A stretch of 64,000 nucleotides of DNA from Mytilus trossulus (lineage: Eukaryota > Mollusca > Bivalvia > Mytilida > Mytilidae): the NCBI RefSeq assembly GCF_036588685.1, contig NC_086379.1, positions 74,245,727 to 74,309,726 on the forward strand. The letters run 5' to 3'. Both the position numbers and the translations under genes were made by a program. Under the pieces are notes generated by a model that was given only the letters and a program-made list of their open reading frames with translations, ran no database searches and was not told the origin of the DNA. This document shows, in pieces, positions 12,676 through 23,617 of the stretch; position 1 is the first letter of the stretch; each line of letters begins with the position of its first letter.

Positions 12676-14134
12676 CCAGGGGTATAAATGTGCATTTCAT
12701 TAATAAATAAATAAATAAAATAAATTAATAAAAACTTTGAGCTCAAAATATTGACTTGAGTAAGTTCACCAGCACACTAGAAGACCTGATATATAAAATA
12801 TTTATTACATGTATTTAATTAGATTACTATCTAATTTTGACACCTGTCGTAATCACTAATCAAGCAAATAATCATGTCATTTAAGTTTTCACACCTGAGA
12901 CATCAAATACATTTAATTGAATTAACTTATATAATCAGATGGCAATCAGAATCCAAACAAAGATTACAGTGAATTGAACTTTTTATTAAAAACTGTCTCT
13001 CTCTTTTTTTTTTAAAGATAAAACTAGATAGCTGACATGGATTAAATTAAAGTGAGACCACCAATCTGCCGGTATCAAATCATTTGAAAAAACAACAACA
13101 ATGTATTCCAATATGACCTTTAACATCGAAGAAGTAAACTTGCATTCAGTCGTGTTCAGACACTTTACAATAGAAAATAAAGGACGGGCATCGAACACAA
13201 AGTTACTTTTGTATAATACTGCACTGTCACTAACTAGTCTGTCACTATATTTAAATTTAAAATTGAGGCAAAATATATTCACCATTCGGTGAGGGGTCTG
13301 GCGGTCGCTCAAGACCCCCAGAAGCCTTGAAAAAAAATACGCAAAATCGTGCATCCCGAGAGCTTCTCGGACTCTTAGGAGGCACATTATTTGAGTGTCC
13401 TTTCCCTTGGAACCTCAGTCTCCAAAAACAACAAAACGCCAGCCAGGTTAAAGACATCAGCCAAGTTGAAAACACCAGCCAAGTTAAAAAATACCTCAGT
13501 CAAAACAGAAAGGTTGTATAAACACCGAAATCTACTAAGATTGAGGTATGCTGATAATGGCAGTCAAGATCATCAGATACTTCTAACTGACAGTCAACCT
13601 TCTGTGAAGAAAGAAAATCCTGTTAATATATTTAAAACCAAAGACCTAAAATACAATTATAGATGTGCGAATCTCTTCATGTATCATATATGTCTCTGTT
13701 AAACACATCGGCGAATGTGAATTCAGTCCGGTCAACTTTTTTAGCAGAAACATATTTGTTTTTACTATAAATTTATATTTTCGTATAATTTGTTTTTAAA
13801 TCTCACAGATTCCTGAATTACTTGGACAATTATTGTCAAAGATATTAACACTTGTTGTCGACAAGTTGAATATATGTACAGCGTATAACGACGAGTGTGA
13901 ATACCGTCCGGTCAACTTTATTCGCTCAAAAATATTTTTTTTTCACTTATTTTGTTTGATTTTCATAAAATATATTTTGATATCTTTAAGGTCTACAAAT
14001 ATTAAACCAATCTACCGAATAACAAAAAAGTTATGACTATTTATATCTCGTCCGGTAAACCGTCTTGTCACTATCCGGACAATCGTCTTGTCATTAGTGG
14101 TTCCCCACACTCCCGGTTAATCACGGGAACCACC
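12676..14134. other. interior of the foldback element
   Basis: Mostly AT-rich. A GC-richer patch at 13280-13480 contains an imperfect repeat of ACACCAGCCAAGTTGAAA. A segment with GTCCGGTCAACTTT appears twice (about 13727 and 13907), suggesting internal duplication. The longest ORF is 133 codons (12986-13387, minus) and resembles nothing I know. Captured host fragments are possible but not shown. Confidence 0.45.
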
Positions 14135-14567
14135 ATCACATAATAAAAAAGCACCTTATAATAGAAAAACACCTTATAATAGAAAAGCACCTTATAATAG
14201 AAAAGCACCTTATAATAGAAAACCACCTTATAAAAGAAAAGCACCTTATAATAGAAAAGCACCTTATAATAGAAAAGCACCTTATAATAGAAAACCACCA
14301 TCTTATAATAGAAAACCACCATCTTATAATAGAAAACCATCATCTTATAATAGGAAAGCACCATCTTATAATAGAAAAGCACCATCTTATAATAGAAAAG
14401 CACCATCTTATAATAGAAAACCACCATCTTATAATAGAAAACCATCATCTTATAATAGAAGCTTGACCATCTTATAATAGAAAACCATCATCTTATAATA
14501 GAAAAGCACCATCTTATAATAGAAAAGCAATAAAAAAGACACATAAGACAGCTATGGCGTTCCATAG
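14135..14567 (-). repeat. right terminal inverted repeat arm of the foldback element
   Basis: Mirror image of 12211-12675: 18-bp units (CACCTTATAATAGAAAAG) at the inner side and 21-bp units carrying CAT at the outer side, then the unique end to CCATAG at 14567. One unit is disrupted at about 14456-14470 (GAAGCTTGACC). Confidence 0.85.
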
Positions 14568-14856
14568 TAATCACTTATTAGTTGAATTGATGGTTGTGTG
14601 CGTTGTTACCATGCTCTTGGTACCATGGACGTTAATAAACACAAATTAATCCATCCATCCAAAATAACTCCTAATTGTGTTTTATTTGTAGTAAAACCCT
14701 GTTTAAGCAAAAAGGGCTTTTGTTTTACTCTAAGTTTAAGTTTACAATACATTTATATATAAATGCAAGTAAAAAAAGTTTCAATGCATGAACTGATCAC
14801 TGTTGATGGGGATGTATAATATTCTGTATTGTTATTAATTGTCTACTCTCTTACAG

Positions 14857-14968
14857 GCACTGGTGCTTTGTCTGACACAGACGTTGGTGTGGTAGCTGCA
14901 GGCGTCATTTCCGGTTTGATACTCATTGTACTTGTCGTTGGAGTTCCTGTTATAATATTTTATTTACG
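14857..14968 (+). CDS. locus A, transmembrane exon of a single-pass membrane protein
   Basis: The exon is bounded by TTACAG at 14851-14856 and CG|GTAAGT at 14969. In phase 1 it reads TGALSDTDVGVVAAGVISGL, then ILIVLVVGVPVIIFYL, and a split Arg codon: about 23 hydrophobic residues forming one membrane helix. The next exon supplies the A of CGA and then KKRKK, a basic stop-transfer cluster. This gives a type I orientation, ectodomain upstream and tail downstream. Phase 1 at the 5' edge is typical of extracellular-domain exon boundaries. I found no upstream exon between 1 and 14856 that I could defend, so signal peptide and ectodomain are missing and the family stays unknown. Confidence 0.8.
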
Positions 14969-16261
14969 GTAAGTTTCTATAGGTATTTGTTTTCACTTTT
15001 AAATTGCTAACTTTTTCAAAGATCTTTATATGCTTTCTAAAATCACTTTCATGTTATTTATTGTTTAAATATCATTTGTACATTTAAACTAGGTGATAAA
15101 GACTAACCGTTTGTTGCTGCATTGTTTTTTTGTCTTGACTGCTAGGAAAGTCACACATGCAAAACGTGACCGTCCAAAATTCAACATTAGAATAAAGTAT
15201 TTATTTATTCAAATCACCTATAACCCACCGTGTCAAAACGATTCACGAAAGTCTAAAAAAACATTTCTATAAGTATAGTTTTAAATTATCAAGCTATAAC
15301 ATCTTAATCAACCTTTATTCCCTACTAAAAATGGAATTATTCAAGAAGAACATGATATATCAGATTATTTTGCACTTCGAGCAAATTTGGCGATTCGATT
15401 TTATTATTTATTATATTGACAACTATAAAAGATAGAACATTGCCTTGGATGACATTCTTCTAGAGAGTTAGCTTTAGAGCCTCTTGTTTAAATACTAACG
15501 TAGATTAGGGGGAAAAAACTGTACAAATGATCGAAAGTAAGGTCCACAAAAGCAGCCAAGCGTTTTATGGAACTTCTTTAGCTAGAGCGAAACTGTAAAA
15601 TGTTATATTAAGGTATAAAATATTCTGAGGCAAATGTCTGTGGATGTTTGTCATAGATTATCGGGTCATAGACAAAATGTCTTCCAGGCAAGACTATAAT
15701 TTGGCTCGGACAAGTTTCCAATCAAAATAAACATTTATGTTGAATTGTATCAGCTTAATGCAAAGCCATGCATCTAGCCTTTTTTTGTTTGTTAGATAGA
15801 AGATACAGTCTTTAAAGTCAAAGTTTTTAAAACAACCTTTCTTAAACTTTTATAGAATTTCGGGAATCTTTTACAGATGCAAATACAAAATTGTATTACA
15901 GATATTCGAAATAAAACCTCATAAAATGCTTTCAGAATTAAAAGAGTAAGAACAACAAAAAATGGTATCACTAAACTCACTAAACTTATATTCTTGCTAC
16001 ATAAAACAAGTATAACGATTACTTTAAAAAAAAAAAACCAATACATCCAGTATCGTTCTTTGCCAATTAAATTACATGTTGACCCATAAAGGACCCAAAA
16101 GTATACTTTGACATTTGAGACGTAGTATACATTCTAAAACAATGAATAGGAATATTTAAACCTTTCTAATTTTCTAACATCCTATATATCCAAGATATCA
16201 TTAACATAATTTTTAACACAACTCTAAAAATAATGAAGATTTCAAAATTTTTGATTTCCAG
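14969..16261 (+). other. locus A intron (1293 bp)
   Basis: GTAAGT at the 5' end and TTTCCAG at the 3' end. Nothing structured inside apart from ordinary AT-rich sequence. Confidence 0.7.
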
Positions 16262-16885
16262 AAAAAAGAGGAAGAAGGCAGAACCAAAAGGACGTCCACC
16301 AAAGGAACATTTCGCCAATGGACATGCACCGAAACCAGCTGCTAATGGCTATCCAAAACCTAACCCATATATGCCTCCCCCACAACCACGTCCACAACAT
16401 AGACATGGACCAAGGCATCCACATGCAACTGATTTAGGTTCACACAGAGGTGTTCCGATAGTACATATCACACCACATGGTTCACATGCTGGGACACCGC
16501 ACGGATCACATAGGGGACCACCACATGGGTCAGTAAGGGGACAAATGAGAGGAGGATCTGCACGAATTGTATTTACACGTGGTGGTGGTCGTCGTCCCCC
16601 AATGATGTTCCCGATGGGATCTGTAGGCCCAAGAGGTCCATATCCATATCCAATGGGACCTAGAGGAAGAGGTGCTCCTCCTCCAGGATATCCTGGACCA
16701 TATGGTTATCCTGATCCAATGATGCACCCGTACTTCTTCCCGCCTCAATTCACAGTGTACGTGGATGAATCGGACGACGATGAGTCGGATGAGGACAGGA
16801 GATCAAACAGATCAACAGTGAGGGAGCGGAAAATGAGGTACCACCGTTCGTTTCTGCCTGATAGACAATCAAACATAGTCATCAA
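16262..16885 (+). CDS. locus A, exon for the proximal His/Pro/Gly-rich cytoplasmic tail
   Basis: The exon starts after TTTCCAG and ends at AA|GTAAGT; phase agrees with both neighbours (1 + 207 codons + 2 bases). It opens with the KKRKK stop-transfer cluster. A Pro/His-rich part follows (PPPQPRPQHRHGPRHPH), then loose GSHRG / PHGSHRG repeats, an Arg/Gly patch (RGGGRRPP), a PPPGYPGPYGYP stretch holding a PPxY motif (PPGY) of the kind WW domains bind, and an acidic cluster (DESDDDESDED). The segment looks disordered and has no folded domain. If the downstream intron is retained, the frame hits TAA at 16887-16889, which would give a short isoform ending NIVIK. Confidence 0.8.
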
Positions 16886-17519
16886 GTAAGTCGATGAAAT
16901 ATCTAGAAGCATATACATACTGTACTTATTGGAATATATTGTGAAATATCTACGAAATATATTACATGCTTTAAATTTCTCTTATGGTTATAACCTGTTG
17001 TTTATTTCCAACATATAACAGATACATTTTTATTTTTGATATCGCATTGAATGGAGTGCGATATCAACAAGCAATATCAAATGTGTTATTTTGGTTGGCT
17101 TATACTACCATTCGATATCGATTTGCGACATTTCAATCGGCTATTTTCAAGGTTGAAGATGACCATCAAAGGTCCAGATTGATAATTTTTTCTTTATGAC
17201 ACTGTTTGATTTACTTAAATTTCTATACTTCTGCATGAGGGCTCAATGCCCACATTCATCATGCCCAACTTCCTAGTTTTCGCGGTATCATTTACCCAAT
17301 CGTTCAAGGATGAGAAAATAAAGCAATCGCTTGATCTCAACAATTGTTTTTGTCCTAAACATTCTTGAAATATTTGCCTAAAGTTTAGTTTAAACATATT
17401 TTATTTGCTGAATCAAAGCAAAATGGATTAGACACAAGTAAATCATACTTGTGAAGTCTTCTCCATAATACAATATAAAGTTACAATAACGGTATAGTAT
17501 AATGGACATGCATATATAT

Positions 17520-19845
17520 ATTCAAAATTCAAAATTCAAATATTTATTGCCATATAAACTAAAACATTAAGTTTGTGACATATAAAATAATAAACAATAT
17601 AACTATATTTCACATATATATATACACAATCATCCATTTACAGTAACTATTCCAGTGTCCCCTGTCCTCAGTTCTAATGACCTTTTGATGTAGGACCCCA
17701 ATTTATTTACTTGTGATGGTGTTGATGGATTGAGTATAGAAATCAACTTTTCTTCATCAGATAAATCTTTAACAGAAAAATTAAAATCCAAGTTGTTAAA
17801 AAAGTTATTTCTTAGTTCCATATTTAATTTACAATCTAATATAAAATGTTTTTCGTTTTCTAATGTTTTACATTTAAGGCATATTCTCTGCTCTCTAGGA
17901 ATATTTGTATGTCTGCCTTTTTCTATATTTAAATTATGGTCACTTATTCTTAGTTTTGTTATTAATTTTCTATAAGTAAAGTTTGATGTTCTTAAATAGT
18001 CTTCAAAACATAAATTTTGTTTAAGATTCTTATATAAATAAAGTTTACTTTTTTCATCTATGTTTTGCATCTTATCATGTATCAAATTTTCAAAGAAGTT
18101 TTTAGAGCTTGTTTTTATATAAACTTTAAATGAATTATCTATTTTTTTGTCTGAACTAGTATTTTGTTGAATTTGTGCTATATTTATATTAAGTTCACTT
18201 AAAATATTTTTAACATAGGTAAACCAGGAGTATACTCCTTCCGAGTCTAAGTTTTTACTAAGCATGTAAGCTTCTTTCAAAAGAGGATTTAATTTACAGC
18301 ATTCAAATCTCTTTAAATATAATAATGTTTGTGTTTTAATATTAAATTCTATAGGAAGTCTCCCCAATTCAGCTCTAGTTGCAAGATTAGATGCATTCTT
18401 TCTAGTTCCTAGTAAAAATTTACAAAATTGCAAGTGTAATTTTTCAATTGGACTTTTTTCTGCAAAATTTAAAATATCTACTTCCTTTCCAGAATTTAAA
18501 GCTCTGTTTTTTGCTCTAAAAAGAGATATATATGTGTCTAAATATGTAACTTCAGAGTTATATATCATTATTGGTTTAATGAGGGAATCAAAGAGGTGGC
18601 ATGCAACTTTGACTGGTAAATTATTCAAAGACTTTGTGTAAGCTTTTAACCCAAATAATGCTTTTTTGGCTTTTTTAACAAGTTCTTTAGTGCTATGAGA
18701 CATGTTGCCATTGCATTTAATTAATAAGCCTAAAAATGAGTATTCTGATACATTATCAATGTTACTGTTTTTAAAATTCAAAAATGTTTTTTCTAGTTTA
18801 GAGCATGTCCTATTAAATATCATAGATTTTGTCTTTTTAATATTCAATTCTATCTGCCATTTATCACAGTATAAAGCTAAATTATTTAGACTATTCTGTA
18901 GCCCTGTTTTAGTTTCTGAAAAAATTAACAAGTCATCTGCAAAAAGCAGACAACTTAGTTTTGAGTCTATAATTTTTAGAGGATAACACAAGTCATTATC
19001 AAAGACCTCTGTGATGTCATTAATGAATATATTAAATAAAGTAGGACTCAGTGAATCACCTTGTTTTACCCCTCTTGTAATATTAAACATATCAGTTACC
19101 ATGTTTTTGTATTTAATTGAAGACCCAGTGTCATCATATTGATGTTTTATAATGTTAAATAATTTCTTCCCTATCCCCATATTATAAAGTTTGTACAAAA
19201 GAGCATCTCTCCATACAGAGTCAAATGCCTTTCTTAAATCTACAAAACAAGCATAAAATTTCTTTTTGTTTTTATGTAAATACTTATTTATTAGAGATTT
19301 TAATATAAAAATGCTATCTGCAGTTCTATGGTTCTCTCTAAAACCAAATTGGCTGTTACTTAATTGTTCATCTATAATTTTAGTGAGCCTATTTTTTAGA
19401 GTTGCATTAAATATTTTTGCAAGACAATTAATCATAGAGACTCCTCTGTAGTTATTGGGATCATTTTTATCTCCAGATTTATGTAATGGGACTAAAAATG
19501 AGTTTCTCCATGTTTGAGGGTATTTCCCTGTTAAAAGAATAAGATTAAATATTTTTACATAATTTTTAATCATAAATGGGTTAGAGTATTTTATAACTTC
19601 ATTTATAATTCTATCAGGGCCAGCAACTTTCCCTAATTTTAGTCCATTTATAACTTTTTTTATTTCTGAGAAACTGAAAGGTTTAGCTGTTTCTAAATTT
19701 TCTATAATATTATTTTCTATATTCTTAAGTTTATTTTCTATTTCCCTTTGGAAGGTGGTATTAATTTTAGTTGGATTTCCTTGATCTATAAAGTGCTTGA
19801 TCAGTTTGTCTTCTTCTTTTAATATTATATAAAGCAAACAGTTTA
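17520..19845 (-). mobile_element. 5'-truncated non-LTR retrotransposon (LINE)
   Basis: Read on the minus strand, the element ends with a short TTTGAATTTTGAATTTTGAA tail at 17521-17540, the microsatellite-type 3' tail of some LINEs. The left boundary (about 19845) is where the pol homology stops and TTGATTGATTGATTCTTGGT-type flanking sequence begins. No endonuclease domain is present, so this is a typical 5' truncation from incomplete reverse transcription. Confidence 0.8.
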
Positions 19846-19870
19846 TAGATGTTAAGCAACCAAGAATCAA
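17630..19870 (-). CDS. LINE reverse transcriptase ORF (746 codons, 5' truncated)
   Basis: Uninterrupted ORF for the C-terminal pol region of a LINE. Visible RT blocks: LVPLHKSGDKNDPNNYRGVS (about 126-145), SQFGFRENHRTADSIF (about 173-188), FVDLRKAFDSVW (209-220, catalytic Asp 211), RGVKQGDSLSPTLFNIF (266-282) and LLFADDLLIFSE (308-319, catalytic Asp 312 and 313). All three catalytic Asp are kept. Near the C-terminus, RICLKCKTLENEKHFILDC gives a C-x2-C...H-x4-C zinc-binding-like motif. The apurinic endonuclease expected upstream is absent, and the first 10-20 residues are probably read-in from flanking DNA. An intact frame suggests a fairly young insertion. The exact clade (CR1/L2/I-like) is not decided. 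Confidence 0.85.
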   Translation of the reverse strand: MILGCLTSINCLLYIILKEEDKLIKHFIDQGNPTKINTTFQREIENKLKNIENNIIENLETAKPFSFSEIKKVINGLKLGKVAGPDRIINEVIKYSNPFMIKNYVKIFNLILLTGKYPQTWRNSFLVPLHKSGDKNDPNNYRGVSMINCLAKIFNATLKNRLTKIIDEQLSNSQFGFRENHRTADSIFILKSLINKYLHKNKKKFYACFVDLRKAFDSVWRDALLYKLYNMGIGKKLFNIIKHQYDDTGSSIKYKNMVTDMFNITRGVKQGDSLSPTLFNIFINDITEVFDNDLCYPLKIIDSKLSCLLFADDLLIFSETKTGLQNSLNNLALYCDKWQIELNIKKTKSMIFNRTCSKLEKTFLNFKNSNIDNVSEYSFLGLLIKCNGNMSHSTKELVKKAKKALFGLKAYTKSLNNLPVKVACHLFDSLIKPIMIYNSEVTYLDTYISLFRAKNRALNSGKEVDILNFAEKSPIEKLHLQFCKFLLGTRKNASNLATRAELGRLPIEFNIKTQTLLYLKRFECCKLNPLLKEAYMLSKNLDSEGVYSWFTYVKNILSELNINIAQIQQNTSSDKKIDNSFKVYIKTSSKNFFENLIHDKMQNIDEKSKLYLYKNLKQNLCFEDYLRTSNFTYRKLITKLRISDHNLNIEKGRHTNIPREQRICLKCKTLENEKHFILDCKLNMELRNNFFNNLDFNFSVKDLSDEEKLISILNPSTPSQVNKLGSYIKRSLELRTGDTGIVTVNG

Positions 19871-21109
19871 TCAATCAACACTCGTTATTTATTTTTAACA
19901 ACCTTTAAGCTTCATTCAAGAATTGATTTTATTTTTTAACAAGCATTTTTCAACTGTATTCTTTCAAAAAAAAATTGTGTCTTAGATGGTGATAGGCAGT
20001 CTAAGGGGAAAAAATACCATAAGAGAAATAGTTTTAGGAACTCGTTAGATTTTGATATCTGTTGATAGCAACTTGATAATTTATTTTCAACAATAACAAG
20101 ATAAACTCGCCAACATGGCTCGTTTATTGTTATATTGATTATATTGAATGAATTATCGAAGTGAATATTAAGTGATATCCGATTCCAACTAGTTCCAAAA
20201 CCTTTATGTAGCATGCATGTAATTAACGATAAAAATTAAGCTTTACAGAAAAGTATGTACACAGTATTTAATATGTACATACTTCATAATGTTTCTAGGT
20301 GTTTTCAGACAACTGCCTTCGCACTTTTTAATTCTTTTAAAAAAGTATGCACTAGTTCTGATTATATATTGAACTAATATTGTTTTGTAAATAAAATCCT
20401 ACCTAAATAAACTGAAGGATGGCAAAGTGGTTTTTTTTCGCAGTAGTACATTTTGCACATTATATAACAATAAATATGTATTTTATGCTTGCTTTATTCT
20501 ATAAAATCTATAAAATCCTTCATTACGTCTCTAAATATAACATTGCTGTTAAAACATACGCTCAGATTGAATAATTTGTTTAAGTAACTCAATAATAAGC
20601 TAATGCAAAAGGGATAAAACATTGCTCAAAACTGTATTTAAGTTAACAACATTTTGTGAACTAAATCTTCATACCAAGCATGCACAGGAAAAAAATGTTT
20701 TACACCATCGTGTTATAATCTTAGTCACTTTAACAATTATGTAACAAAAAAACACAAAAAGTCATATGGACAAATCACAATAGTAAAAACGAAAGACATG
20801 AAAAAACATAATAAATTAGCAATGTATGCAATAAGTAAGTATTAAATAAATGACTATAAAAATGCTGCAACGGCTGTAATTAAATTCCAAAAACTTCTCG
20901 AGAATTGGTTGTGGGGAGACCGCCAACCGAAAACTCTACAAAGATCATCGTAACATTATGAGAATTACAAAACATAACTATTAATATCACTATTTTCTAC
21001 GTGTTATTTTCCTGCTCATTTGATCGCTTCCATATTTCTTGTGCCACGGTTTTGAGACAACACAGTAACTCACTGCATATGAGGCAAAGCTATCTGACAA
21101 GCTAAATAA

Positions 21110-21265
21110 AGGCAACAGTAGTATACCGCTGTTCAAAACTCATAAATCCATGGACAAAAAACAAAATCGGGATAAGAAACTAAAACTGAGGGAAACGCAT
21201 TAAATATAAAAGGAGAACAACGACACAACATTAATATGTAACACACACAGAAGCGGATTAACCTT
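21110..21265 (-). repeat. dispersed repeat (GGCAACAGTAGTATACCGCT family)
   Basis: GGCAACAGTAGTATACCGCT, then GTTCAAAACTCATAAATCC and on to AACACACACAGAAGCGGATT, closely matches 30893-31060. The reverse orientation appears at 39340-39430 and 44270-44410. Confidence 0.7.
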
Positions 21266-21734
21266 CGTTAGGACAACCAAGTGTACTACTCTCATTATGA
21301 CTCAACGATAGAGGGTTAAAAGAAACGTTCGATGAACAAATGTTTGGGATTTGTGCGTAAATATGTCTTATGTTGTGAACCACTCGGCATTTGATTTTGT
21401 GCTCATTTTTCCGATTTTTGTTAGGCGAAATCTATAGAAGTTTAGTTACCATGCATATAGTATATCTTTGTTTAATATTGTTTGCTGTATATTGTTAGCT
21501 TGCTTAAACACTTTTTGCAGCACACATTCATAATTCCCTCAGTCGGATTCTAACTCAAGCTGTTGAGTTATATGTACAAATATATCTTTTAGTAGTAATG
21601 AAAGTAATTGCAGTTGTGCTAGAAGTAGTAGAGTAGTTATTCAATTACTATCTAATTTAAAAAGCAGACCATGCGTTCACGCTTCGATCACAAATGTAGC
21701 AAAAAAGCATGAACACAGAATTTGTTTTGCATCA

Positions 21735-22180
21735 GATTGATCGAAAAAAGTAAAATAACAAAACTACCGAACTCCGAAGAAAAAAAATCAAAATGGAAAG
21801 TACCTAACCAAATGGCAAAATCAAAAGCTCAAACACATCAAACGTATGGATCATAATTGTCGTATTCCTGAATTGGTACAGGCATTTTTTATGCAGAGAA
21901 TGGCGGATCAAAATGGTATTATTTTATAATTTGCCAAACCTCTCACTTGTATGACAGTCGAATAAAATTCCATCATATTGACAACAATGTATGGAAAATG
22001 GTAAATAGGTAAAAATGTCAAAATTAGGGGTACATCAGTTAACATTATTGTTTTATATAATAGATTAATATGTACACCCACACACAACTGAGAATTATTG
22101 ACGCTGCAACAACTGAGAGTATCAAAAGTAGATTTATTAATGCATAAGATTATTATCAAGAAATTGAAGATCATTGATAA
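21735..22180 (-). repeat. dispersed repeat (CATATTGACAACAATGTATGG family)
   Basis: It contains CCAAACCTCTCACTTGTATG and ACAGTCGAATAAAATTCCATC, the reverse complement of the 32863-33075 copy, plus ACTACCGAACTCCGAAGAAA and AAATGGCAAAATCAAAAGCT, matching 26760-26860. Confidence 0.55.
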
Positions 22181-22289
22181 CAGATAATTCCAAAACCTTT
22201 TGGAAAATACGAATAAAGCAAACTATACACGGGATAGAAAACCTGTACGTGGTTCATATTTCATTAAAGTAAAAAAATAATAATAATAC

Positions 22290-22420
22290 ATCAATGACAT
22301 TTCATGTAGAAAAAAACGTTCTGACTACTGCGGAATCGTGATACAATTGGGAACGGAACGTCCACCAGCAGAGTCATCGAAGCAGTGATTGTAAAACCTC
22401 ATTTAAAGTACCAGGCTTAT
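22290..22420 (-). repeat. fragment of the CGTCCACCAGCAG repeat
   Basis: GGAACGGAACGTCCACCAGC, then AGAGTCATCGAAGCAG, matches GGGGATGAAACGTCCACCAG at 27220-27245. A short truncated copy. Confidence 0.5.
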
Positions 22421-22626
22421 AACGTGCAAATGCTCTGCTTTAGAAGTTTGTGAACAGTACCAATTTCATACCACTGATACACCAATCCGTCCATTATCTA
22501 TTAAATATATGTTAAACAGTGAAAATGTAAGACTAAATATGATATTTTTTTCCTTTTTAGCTGTAACAGGTAAAAGTATGTTTATAGTAGCAGCATTCCT
22601 TAATTTGTGTTCCCTTACTTTTTCAG

Positions 22627-22651
22627 AGAAATAGACAGTGACGAGGAAAAG
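22627..22651 (+). CDS. locus A, 25-bp micro-exon
   Basis: Between TTTTTCAG and AAG|GTAAGC. It completes an AAA codon from the previous exon and adds EIDSDEEK, ending in phase 0 for the next exon. An acidic casein-kinase-type motif. Its small size makes it easy to miss, but the splice consensus and phase match on both sides. Confidence 0.7.
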
Positions 22652-23617
22652 GTAAGCACGAATGATATAAGAATTCATATGAGAATCACGACATTTTGAA
22701 ACTTAATGATGCTAGATAGTTCAAAATCAACTATGCATCTTAAATATACCTAAGTTTTCGTTTGTACTTGTACTGTTGTAATTGTACTAGTTAGCTGTGC
22801 GATAGGAATACCAAATTAGACAACCCTTACGACAAGTATAATTGGTCATCTTTCTACGGTGATCTATATACTTGTAAGTTACATCTCACATTTAAACAAC
22901 CTTAGTGAAGAATAACTATCGAGTCATGTCTACTTATAAGTTTGGAATAATTCCACACAAAGTTGTTACAGTAAATTTCATGTCCAAGTTATATTTTACA
23001 ATGGGAAACAAGGCCATAATAAATAATAGGTTTGTTTGCCCAAACGCTACTACCCAGAAAAAAACTGGCTACTCAAATTCTTTTATTGTCCTGATTAGGA
23101 GAAGATTTTTTTTAATCAAAGAGACATGAAGACTGATAAACATCTGATACTATAATTTCTTTTTTTGAAAAAAAAAGAAAAAGAAAATGCCTACCTACCC
23201 ACTGTCTCAACCTTTGGATAGGGTTTGGGCAAACCAAAATATTTTTATGTGTGGCCCAAATCCCAAGTAGAACCAACGGCGACATTGACTATTCAAAGCA
23301 ATTGACAAAAGTATGATGAATTGTTGTAGATCTGGCAAACTATTTTGGCTTTGTAAATTTCAAATGTCTTACATATATTGTAAAAGGGCACGACAAATTA
23401 AGAAATTACTAAAGTATGCAATAATAAATGTGAACTTTGCTGCATAGACTGGGAAAATCCTTTAATACTGAGGAGAGGTATCTTCCTTACCAAAAACTTC
23501 CAAAGGAAAAAAGTCGGTTATTATCTGTATTTATTTCAGGTTTCCTTAGCAGGAAAAGTAGAAAAAGATCTTGTTTTGTATAAATTTATGTAAAGCTTAA
23601 ATAAATATTTATTTTAG
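22652..23617 (+). other. locus A intron (966 bp)
   Basis: GTAAGC at 22652 and TTATTTTAG ending at 23617. No repeat or exon seen inside; the 74-codon ORF at 22905-23129 has no support. Confidence 0.65.

Larger units (their letters stand above)
12211..14567. mobile_element. foldback element with tandem-repeat terminal inverted repeats
   Basis: The outer ends are exact inverse sequences: CTATGGAACGCCATAG then CTGTCTTATGTGTC at the left, mirrored at the right to end CTATGGCGTTCCATAG. Both ends are flanked by TAAT (12207-12210 and 14568-14571), a candidate 4-bp target duplication. Each arm is mostly a tandem array of CTTTTCTATTATAAG(ATG)GTG. The outer units carry the ATG (21 bp) and the inner units lack it (18 bp), and this order is mirrored in both arms. 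The 1.46-kb interior has no recognisable transposase. The layout matches foldback elements, with non-autonomous status inferred from the lack of an ORF. Confidence 0.8.
16886..22626 (+). other. locus A intron (5741 bp) containing an antisense LINE
   Basis: GTAAGT at 16886 and TTTTTCAG ending at 22626. It holds the truncated LINE (17520-19845, opposite strand) and two dispersed repeats (21110-21265 and 21735-22180). Otherwise AT-rich. Confidence 0.65.

Noticed and set aside
12194..12700. 168- and 145-codon ORFs of YNRKAP / FYYKV repeats
   Set aside because: They are produced by 18/21-bp tandem units whose length is a multiple of 3; the same happens in the mirror arm at 14071-14448.
12986..13387. 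133-codon minus-strand ORF inside the foldback element
   Set aside because: No transposase motif or known domain, and it overlaps equally plausible plus-strand ORFs.
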